Shown here: positions 58,875-64,000 of the stretch, piece by piece | Position numbering within the stretch: the stretch's first letter is position 1 | How the letters are laid out: every line of letters starts with the position of its first letter | NCBI GenBank assembly: GCA_002342295.1 | Contig: DDPR01000008.1 | Span: 158,078 to 222,077 of the forward strand | Reading direction: 5' to 3' | DNA from: Burkholderiales bacterium UBA2463 | GTDB lineage: Bacteria; Pseudomonadota; Gammaproteobacteria; Burkholderiales; Burkholderiaceae_A | Length of the DNA stretch: 64,000 bases | Notes under the pieces: generated by a model | Seen by the model: the letters and a program-made list of their open reading frames with translations, nothing else | Databases searched by the model: none | Told to the model about the DNA's origin: nothing | Program-made: the position numbers and the translations under genes

Positions 58875-59810
58875 ATGCCAACACCAATTACGCGCCTTGA
58901 GCGCGATGCGCTTCCCTCGTTTTCTGATGCGCTCACCCCGCCCATTGCCCACCTCTTTGCCCAAGGAGACGCCGAGCTGCTTGGGCAGCCCGCTCTGGCA
59001 ATTGTTGGGAGCCGTCGAGCGAGCATCCAGGGCATGTCTGACGCCCGATGGTTTGCCAAGGCCCTGGCTGAGGCGGGATTTGTCGTGGTGAGCGGGCTTG
59101 CCTTGGGCATCGACGGCGCAGCGCACGAGGGCGCCCTTGCAGCCGGGGGCGGCCGGACCATTGCTGTCCTTGCCCACGGCCTTGACACCATCTATCCCAG
59201 CGCCCACCAGAGGCTGGCGCAAGACATTCTCGATGCGGGAGGGCTCTTGCTATCAGAGTATGAGGGGGGTGTTCCGCCCCGGCCCTTTCAGTTCCTGCAT
59301 CGCAACCGAATCATTGCAGCCCTGTCTCAGGCGGTCTGCCTGCTTGAGGCTGCCGAGGGTAGCGGGTCCATCTCAACGGCACTCTCTGCGCTGGAGCAGG
59401 GCTCAGATGTCTTTGTTGTGCCGGGCTCAATTCACAGCGGCCTTCACGCAGGCGGTCATCGACTCATACGCCAGGGGGCTGGACTGGTTCAAAGCCCCCA
59501 GGAGCTCATGCAAGACCTTGGTTGCGCGCTCAGTTCAGCGCTGCAGCGGCCGCGAGCCGCCACGGACCCCCTCGGGCTCGGAACCACAGCGCAGGGGGGT
59601 TCAGCGCAATCAGCCTTTCCCGGCCTTGAGGACCAGCGAGCCCGAACCGTTTTTGCCCAACTCCGCTTTGAACCAGTCGATGCTCAGAGCCTCGCGAATA
59701 TGAATGGGAGCTCCCTGGGAGACACGCTTGCAGGACTTCTCATGTGCGAACTCGCCGGCCTGGCAACTCGGCATCCGGATGGCTCCTGGAGCCGTTTGCG
59801 TCGCGATTGA
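58875..59810 (+). CDS. dprA: DNA-processing protein DprA, short form without N-terminal SAM domain
   Basis: DprA loads RecA on incoming single-stranded DNA in natural transformation. The Rossmann core is complete: PALAIVGSRRASIQGM, VVSGLALGIDGAAHEGAL, FLHRNRIIAALSQAVCLLEA and GSGSISTALSALEQGSDVFVVPG. A C-terminal winged-helix remnant (residues about 255-311) follows. Only about 45 residues precede the core, whereas typical DprA proteins have a SAM-like domain of roughly 100 residues there. The ATG at 58875 has AAGGAG seven bases upstream, so the short form seems genuine. The total is 311 residues. The smg (DUF494) gene that usually follows dprA is absent; topoisomerase III comes next. Confidence 0.92.
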   Translation: MPTPITRLERDALPSFSDALTPPIAHLFAQGDAELLGQPALAIVGSRRASIQGMSDARWFAKALAEAGFVVVSGLALGIDGAAHEGALAAGGGRTIAVLAHGLDTIYPSAHQRLAQDILDAGGLLLSEYEGGVPPRPFQFLHRNRIIAALSQAVCLLEAAEGSGSISTALSALEQGSDVFVVPGSIHSGLHAGGHRLIRQGAGLVQSPQELMQDLGCALSSALQRPRAATDPLGLGTTAQGGSAQSAFPGLEDQRARTVFAQLRFEPVDAQSLANMNGSSLGDTLAGLLMCELAGLATRHPDGSWSRLRRD

Positions 59811-59832
59811 GGAAACGGGCTATGCTAAAAAA

Positions 59833-62319
59833 ATGGAAAAAGCCCTGGTCATTGCCGAAAAGCCCTCTGTAGCCGCCGACATTGCGCGCGCACTCGGGGG
59901 CTTTGAAAAGAAAGATGACGTCTTCGAGCGAGGCGACATCGTCATCGGCTCAGCAGTGGGACACCTGCTTGAGATAGCCGCCCCGGAAGAATTCGAGGTA
60001 AAGCGCGGGAAGTGGTCTTTTTCGCACCTGCCGGTCATTCCGCCGCATTTTGATCTTCGCCCCCTGCCCAAGTCTGAGGCCAAGCTCAAGACTCTAACCA
60101 GGCTGATCAAGCGCAAAGATGTGACTCGCATCATCAACGCCTGCGACGCGGGGCGTGAGGGCGAGCTGATTTTTCGCACCATTGTTCGCTACGCAAAAGC
60201 CAAGCAGCCGATCTCGCGGCTCTGGCTTCAATCGATGACACCTGCTTCGATTCGAGAGGCCTTTGATGCCCTGCGAACAGACGCGGAGTTGCAGCCTCTT
60301 GCAGAGGCAGCCCAGTGTCGATCGGAGGCAGACTGGCTAGTCGGCATCAATGGCACTCGGGCCATGACCGCCTTTAACTCAAAGGAGGGGGGCTTTTTTC
60401 TAACCACCGTCGGGCGCGTCCAGACTCCGACGCTCTCCATCGTTGTCGAGCGGGAAGAGGCCATTCGCAGATTCAAGCCACGAACTTATTTTGAGGTGCT
60501 CGCCACATTCAACGCATCGAGCGGGACCTACGAGGGACGGTGGTTTGACCCCCAGTTTAAGAAACCGGAAGACGACCCCGACGCTCGAGCGGAGCGCATC
60601 TGGGGTGCAGAGGCAGCCCATGCTATTGCGAAAGCCTGCCAAGGAGGGTCGGCCACCGTCACCGAGGAGAGCAAGCCTTCCACCCAGGCGGCGCCGGCCT
60701 TATTTGACCTGACGAGCCTTCAGAGGGAGGCCAACGCTCGATTTGGTTTTTCGGCCAAGAACACACTCGGGATTGCTCAGGCGCTTTACGAGAAACACAA
60801 GGTCCTCACCTACCCGAGGACTGACTCCAAGGCCCTTCCCGAAGACTACATTCCAACAGTGCTCAGCACGCTAGAGTCACTCAAAAGCATTTCCTCTTTT
60901 AAGCAGGCAGCTCAACTCATCATTGATTCGCGTTGGGTTAAGCCCAACAAGCGCATCTTTGACAACACCAAAATCTCGGACCACTTTGCCATTGTGCCGA
61001 CGGGGCTCGTCCCAAAGGCCTTGTCTGAGCCCGAACAAAAAATCTTTGACCTCGTTGCGCGCAGATTTATGGCCATCTTCTTTCCGCCGGCCGAATACCT
61101 CGTCACCACGCGCGTGAGCACAGTCTCTAACGCACACTTCAAAACCGAGGGCAAGGTATTGGTCGCTCCCGGATGGCTTTCGGTCTATGGCAAAGGGCTG
61201 GATGCTGATGACGCGAGCCTCGTGCCTGTCTCAGCAGACGAGAGGCCCCTTGCGAGTTCAGTCGCCGCAATTGAGCATGCAACTAAGCCGCCCGCTCGCT
61301 ACTCTGAAGCCACCCTGCTGTCCGCCATGGAGGGGGCGGGCAAGCTCGTTGACGACGACGAACTGCGCGAAGTCCTGGCAGGCAAGGGGCTGGGAACACC
61401 CGCCACCAGAGCCGCCATCATTGAAGGCCTACTTGCCGAAAAGTACATGGTGCGGGAGGCCCGCGAGCTCATCCCAACGGCGAAAGCATTTCAGCTTATG
61501 ACGCTCCTGCGAGGCCTTGACGTAAAGGAGCTCTCAAGGCCCGAGCTCACAGGAGAGTGGGAGTTCAAGCTCAAGCAGATTGAGCATGGCAAGCTCTCTC
61601 GAGAGGCTTTCATGCGCGATATCGCCTCCATGACGGAGCACATGGTCGAGCAGGCCAGGAACTTCTCCAACGAGACCATACCGGGTGACTACGCCACCCT
61701 CGCAACCCCCTGCCCAGTGTGTGGGGGGGTCGTGAAGGAAAACTACCGCCGGTTTGCATGCACCGCCTGCGATTTCTCGATCACGAAGATTCCTGGCGGA
61801 AGAACATTTGAGACCCAGGAGGCCGAGACACTTCTGGCCACTCGGAGTCTGGGCCCCGTCGATGGCTTTCGAAGCAAGATGGGGCGCCCATTTGCAGCGA
61901 GTCTTCGACTCACGGACGACAACAAACTCGAGTTCGACTTCGGACAGGGCGCCTCCGATGACGATGCGCAGCCCGTCGACTTCTCGGGTGCGACTCGCCT
62001 GGGCGACTGCCCCAAATGCTCGGCAGGTGTCTTCGCTCACGGCAACGCTTATGTCTGCGAGAAGAGCCTGGGGCCAGAGAAGACCTGTGACTTCCGCTCC
62101 GGACTTATGATTCTTCAGCAGACGATCTCACCCGACCAGATGAGCAAACTGCTCGAAGCGGGTCGCACCGACCTGCTCGATGGATTTGTCTCTGCTCGAA
62201 CGCGGCGTCGGTTTAAGGCCTACCTCGTCAAAACGCCGGAGGGCAAGGTTGGCTTTGAATTTGAAGCTCGCAAACCGGCTGCCAAAAAGGCTGCCAAGGG
62301 AAAAACAGCCAAGGCCTAG
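59833..62319 (+). CDS. topB: DNA topoisomerase III
   Basis: A type IA topoisomerase that resolves linked DNA. The 828 residues begin MEKALVIAEKPSVAADIARAL with the Toprim Glu9, then NACDAGREGELIF near 105, the gate region TVGRVQTPTL, and the active-site Tyr in YPRTDSKALP near residue 327. The C-terminus has two zinc-ribbon-like regions (CPVCGG...CTACDF near 626; CPKC...CEK...CDF near 725) and a Lys/Ala-rich tail KKAAKGKTAKA that likely binds DNA. The ATG at 59833 matches the family start; the longer open frame overlaps dprA. TATGCT ends 6 bp before the ATG and may be a -10 box. Its end overlaps the nucleotidase gene by 4 bp. Confidence 0.95.
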   Translation: MEKALVIAEKPSVAADIARALGGFEKKDDVFERGDIVIGSAVGHLLEIAAPEEFEVKRGKWSFSHLPVIPPHFDLRPLPKSEAKLKTLTRLIKRKDVTRIINACDAGREGELIFRTIVRYAKAKQPISRLWLQSMTPASIREAFDALRTDAELQPLAEAAQCRSEADWLVGINGTRAMTAFNSKEGGFFLTTVGRVQTPTLSIVVEREEAIRRFKPRTYFEVLATFNASSGTYEGRWFDPQFKKPEDDPDARAERIWGAEAAHAIAKACQGGSATVTEESKPSTQAAPALFDLTSLQREANARFGFSAKNTLGIAQALYEKHKVLTYPRTDSKALPEDYIPTVLSTLESLKSISSFKQAAQLIIDSRWVKPNKRIFDNTKISDHFAIVPTGLVPKALSEPEQKIFDLVARRFMAIFFPPAEYLVTTRVSTVSNAHFKTEGKVLVAPGWLSVYGKGLDADDASLVPVSADERPLASSVAAIEHATKPPARYSEATLLSAMEGAGKLVDDDELREVLAGKGLGTPATRAAIIEGLLAEKYMVREARELIPTAKAFQLMTLLRGLDVKELSRPELTGEWEFKLKQIEHGKLSREAFMRDIASMTEHMVEQARNFSNETIPGDYATLATPCPVCGGVVKENYRRFACTACDFSITKIPGGRTFETQEAETLLATRSLGPVDGFRSKMGRPFAASLRLTDDNKLEFDFGQGASDDDAQPVDFSGATRLGDCPKCSAGVFAHGNAYVCEKSLGPEKTCDFRSGLMILQQTISPDQMSKLLEAGRTDLLDGFVSARTRRRFKAYLVKTPEGKVGFEFEARKPAAKKAAKGKTAKA

Positions 62320-63236
62320 GGCTCGGTCTTCGTTGAGGCCTCATTGACGATGCCGGACCGAACATGGCCAGTGGGCGCTGCCAGGGCAGCTGACTCGCAG
62401 TGTCGGGTCTGATCGTCAAAGAAGAAGTCGGGCTCGAACTCTCGAAGAAAACCCCCTTTGTCGAGGCCACCGAGAAAAAATGCCTCATCCACCTCAATCT
62501 GCCAGTTCATGAGCGTGCGAATGGCCCGCTCATGAGCGGGGGCAGACCGTGCGGTGACCAGGGCGGTTCGAATCTTCATCGAGCCCGTCTGGGCATCATG
62601 ACGAAGCGCGTGGAGGGCCTCTAAGAGCGGCTTGAAGGGGCCCGGCGGAAGCGGGGTCTGCGCCTGGTCTGTCTCGTGGGCCACAAAGGCCGAGAGGCCA
62701 TGACTCTGAAAGACCCGTTCGGCCTCGTCTGAAAACAACACGGCGTCTCCATCGAAGGCGATTCTTAGCTCATCGGGGTGGCCATCTGGCTGCCGAACCG
62801 AATGGGAAAAGACGTGAGCCGCAGGAAAGCCCGCTTCAAGCGCCTGCTCCACATCTCGGGCGTTGGCCGAGAGAAAGAGGTGGGCAGAGAGGGGCCGAAG
62901 ATATCGGTAGGGAGTCTGTCCCCTCGTGAACACCCCCCGCTGAATAGGCAGGCTGTGGGCCTTGGCTGAGTGATAGACGCGCAGGCCCGAGACTGGGTCG
63001 TTGCGGGACAACACGACCACCTCGACCCTGGTGTGGTCCTTGGTATTAAAGGCCAGCAGCTTTCGAACAAGAGAAAAGGCAACACCAGGGTTGGCTGGGG
63101 TCTCTAGCCTCTCCCACTGAAGCGCCATATAGGCTGCATCGTTAGACTGCTCAAAGACTTCATTTTCTTCTTCGAAATCAAAAAGCGCGCGCGAGGAGAT
63201 CGCAACAACCAGTTGGCCTTCAAGGCTTGCGCTCAC
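62316..63236 (-). CDS. Cytosolic 5'-nucleotidase family protein
   Basis: A 306-residue protein of the 5'-nucleotidase family related to eukaryotic cytosolic NT5C1 (HAD-type). Recognisable parts are VVAISSRALFDFEEENEVFE with the N-terminal Asp of the HAD site, VVVLSRNDPVSGLRVYHSAKAHSLPIQRGVFTRG, LSANARDVEQALEAGFPAA, IAFDGDAVLFSDEAE with the DxD-like pair, and a late EAFFLGGLDKGGFLREFEPDFFFDDQ. It probably dephosphorylates nucleoside monophosphates. It starts at GTG 63236, 19 bp after the gyrB stop, so it may be read through from gyrB. Confidence 0.87.
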   Translation of the reverse strand: MSASLEGQLVVAISSRALFDFEEENEVFEQSNDAAYMALQWERLETPANPGVAFSLVRKLLAFNTKDHTRVEVVVLSRNDPVSGLRVYHSAKAHSLPIQRGVFTRGQTPYRYLRPLSAHLFLSANARDVEQALEAGFPAAHVFSHSVRQPDGHPDELRIAFDGDAVLFSDEAERVFQSHGLSAFVAHETDQAQTPLPPGPFKPLLEALHALRHDAQTGSMKIRTALVTARSAPAHERAIRTLMNWQIEVDEAFFLGGLDKGGFLREFEPDFFFDDQTRHCESAALAAPTGHVRSGIVNEASTKTEP

Positions 63237-63255
63237 GCTTTGGGCTGTTTCCCGA

Positions 63256-64000
63256 TCAGACGTCTAGGTTGGCTACACGCAGGGCGTTGGTCTCGATGAA
63301 CTGCCTGCGAGGTTCAACCTCTTCACCCATCAGCGTGGTGAAGATGCCATCAGCCGCAATGGCATCCTCGATCTTGACCTGAAGCAGGGTGCGGGTTTCA
63401 ACATTCATGGTCGTCTCCCACAGCTGTTCGGGGTTCATCTCACCAAGGCCCTTGTAGCGCTGCCGCGAGAGGCTGCGCTCGGACTCGGAGACCAGCCAGT
63501 CCATGGCCTGTCCAAAGTCTTGAACCACGCAGGACTTCGCGCCCTCGCCCTGCCCTCTGCGAACACGAGTTCCTGGCGGCACCGCCGAGGTGAGCCGGCT
63601 GGCCGCTTCTTTGAGCTGCCGATAGTCCTCGCTTTGAAGAAAGTCGTGGTCCACAGTGCTCAGCTTAAGGTTGCCGTGAAGCATGCGCTCTACCCGCAAC
63701 CGCCAAGACTCCTTTTGCGCATCGAAGTCAGCGAATACGCGTATCGACGCGGTCTGCGCAGGGGCTCGGCGGGCCTGCTCCGCGATCCAGGCAGAGAGTC
63801 GCTCTGCGGTCTGCATTGCGGCGTCATTTGAGGAGAGGTCAAGATCAACGCCATCGAGCACTGCGAGCAGAACGCGCTCGTCCAGAACGCGCGAAAGCCG
63901 CTCTCGTATGGAACGAGAGCTAAGGTAGAGCTGTGAGAGCTCTGGCAGGCTTACAGCCGGCGTGGCCAGGCCGTCGGGCATGAGCAGGCTTGCATCCTTG
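63256..64000 (-). CDS. gyrB: DNA gyrase subunit B, C-terminal part (cut by the window edge)
   Basis: The C-terminal 247 residues or so of GyrB, open to the right edge; the ATPase and most of the Toprim domain lie outside. The final part RQRYKGLGEMNPEQLWETTMN with DAIAADGIFTTLMGEEVEPRR is the gyrase signature. It is distinguished from ParE by the large preceding insert (visible residues about 20-160, including VERMLHGNLKLSTVDHDFLQ) typical of Gram-negative GyrB. The chain ends NALRVANLDV. The 5'-nucleotidase gene follows 19 bp downstream on the same strand. Confidence 0.95.
   Translation of the reverse strand, partial: KDASLLMPDGLATPAVSLPELSQLYLSSRSIRERLSRVLDERVLLAVLDGVDLDLSSNDAAMQTAERLSAWIAEQARRAPAQTASIRVFADFDAQKESWRLRVERMLHGNLKLSTVDHDFLQSEDYRQLKEAASRLTSAVPPGTRVRRGQGEGAKSCVVQDFGQAMDWLVSESERSLSRQRYKGLGEMNPEQLWETTMNVETRTLLQVKIEDAIAADGIFTTLMGEEVEPRRQFIETNALRVANLDV

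Noticed and set aside
1..64000. CRISPR arrays, prophage, insertion sequences, toxin-antitoxin or defence genes
   Set aside because: No regularly spaced repeats, transposase or phage-like genes were found; all long frames are assigned to conserved families or are shadows of them.
1..64000. tRNA or rRNA genes
   Set aside because: The largest non-coding gap is 231 bp (39488-39718), and neither it nor the smaller gaps show a cloverleaf or rRNA-like sequence; no gap exceeds 300 bp.

Overview
The window is a dense, GC-rich stretch of ordinary bacterial chromosome, and every long gene in it is housekeeping or conserved metabolism. The gene families and their order point to a betaproteobacterium, most likely Burkholderiales: a DUF1840 gene, metX-metW, gshA-gshB followed by a mannose-type EIIA/HPr/EI regulatory PTS, def-fmt-htpX-rsmB-DUF4390-ntrY-ntrX, a TorF porin with glnK-amtB, and gatCAB opposite mreBCD-mrdA-rodA. 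This placement is inference from families, not from a search. I see no rRNA, tRNA, CRISPR array, prophage, insertion sequence or integron.

Layout. 1-7.2 kb: end of ahcY, metF, 5-formyl-THF cyclo-ligase, a lytic transglycosylase, and cca between two relatives of mitochondrial complex I factors. 7.3-14.7 kb: a rightward run of pteridine reductase, folB, ttcA, ubiB and glmU joined by four successive ATGA overlaps, then glmS and a universal stress protein. 14.7-21.6 kb: pyrE/xth, an M48 lipoprotein protease/AmpG pair, and gatC-gatA-gatB. 21.7-28.9 kb: mreB-mreC-mreD-mrdA-rodA with aceK attached. 28.9-35.5 kb: a GMC oxidoreductase with an MBL-fold hydrolase, then metH. 35.5-39.5 kb: DUF1840, a small lipoprotein, an MFS carrier, comM and ubiK. 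39.7-42.5 kb: porin-glnK-amtB behind a candidate sigma-54/NtrC promoter and ahead of the only clear intrinsic terminator found. 42.5-47.3 kb: gshA, gshB, ptsM, ptsH, ptsI. 47.3-51.7 kb: an orphan LuxR-type regulator, metX, metW, a 3-hydroxyacyl-CoA dehydrogenase and a second MFS carrier. 51.7-58.8 kb (leftward): the seven-gene def-to-ntrX operon. 58.9-64 kb: a short dprA, topoisomerase III, a cytosolic 5'-nucleotidase and the end of gyrB.

The genes cover much of the methionine and one-carbon cycle (ahcY, metF, fcl, metH, metX/metW, folB, fmt), wall building and elongation (glmU, glmS, mreBCD, PBP2, RodA, AmpG, Slt), ubiquinone synthesis (ubiB, ubiK), glutathione synthesis and nitrogen sensing.

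The most striking property is architectural. All ten convergent gene pairs overlap or abut with no spacer, and divergent pairs are mostly separated by only about 10-100 bp. Twelve same-strand neighbours share 4-bp start/stop overlaps. Several starts look unusual: a probable CTG start for gatC, and a TTG start for metH placed at the expected transcription start of a perfect TATAAT box. I did not find an obvious undescribed multi-gene system. The best candidates for new biology are these initiation and regulatory details and the GMC-MBL pair of unknown substrate.
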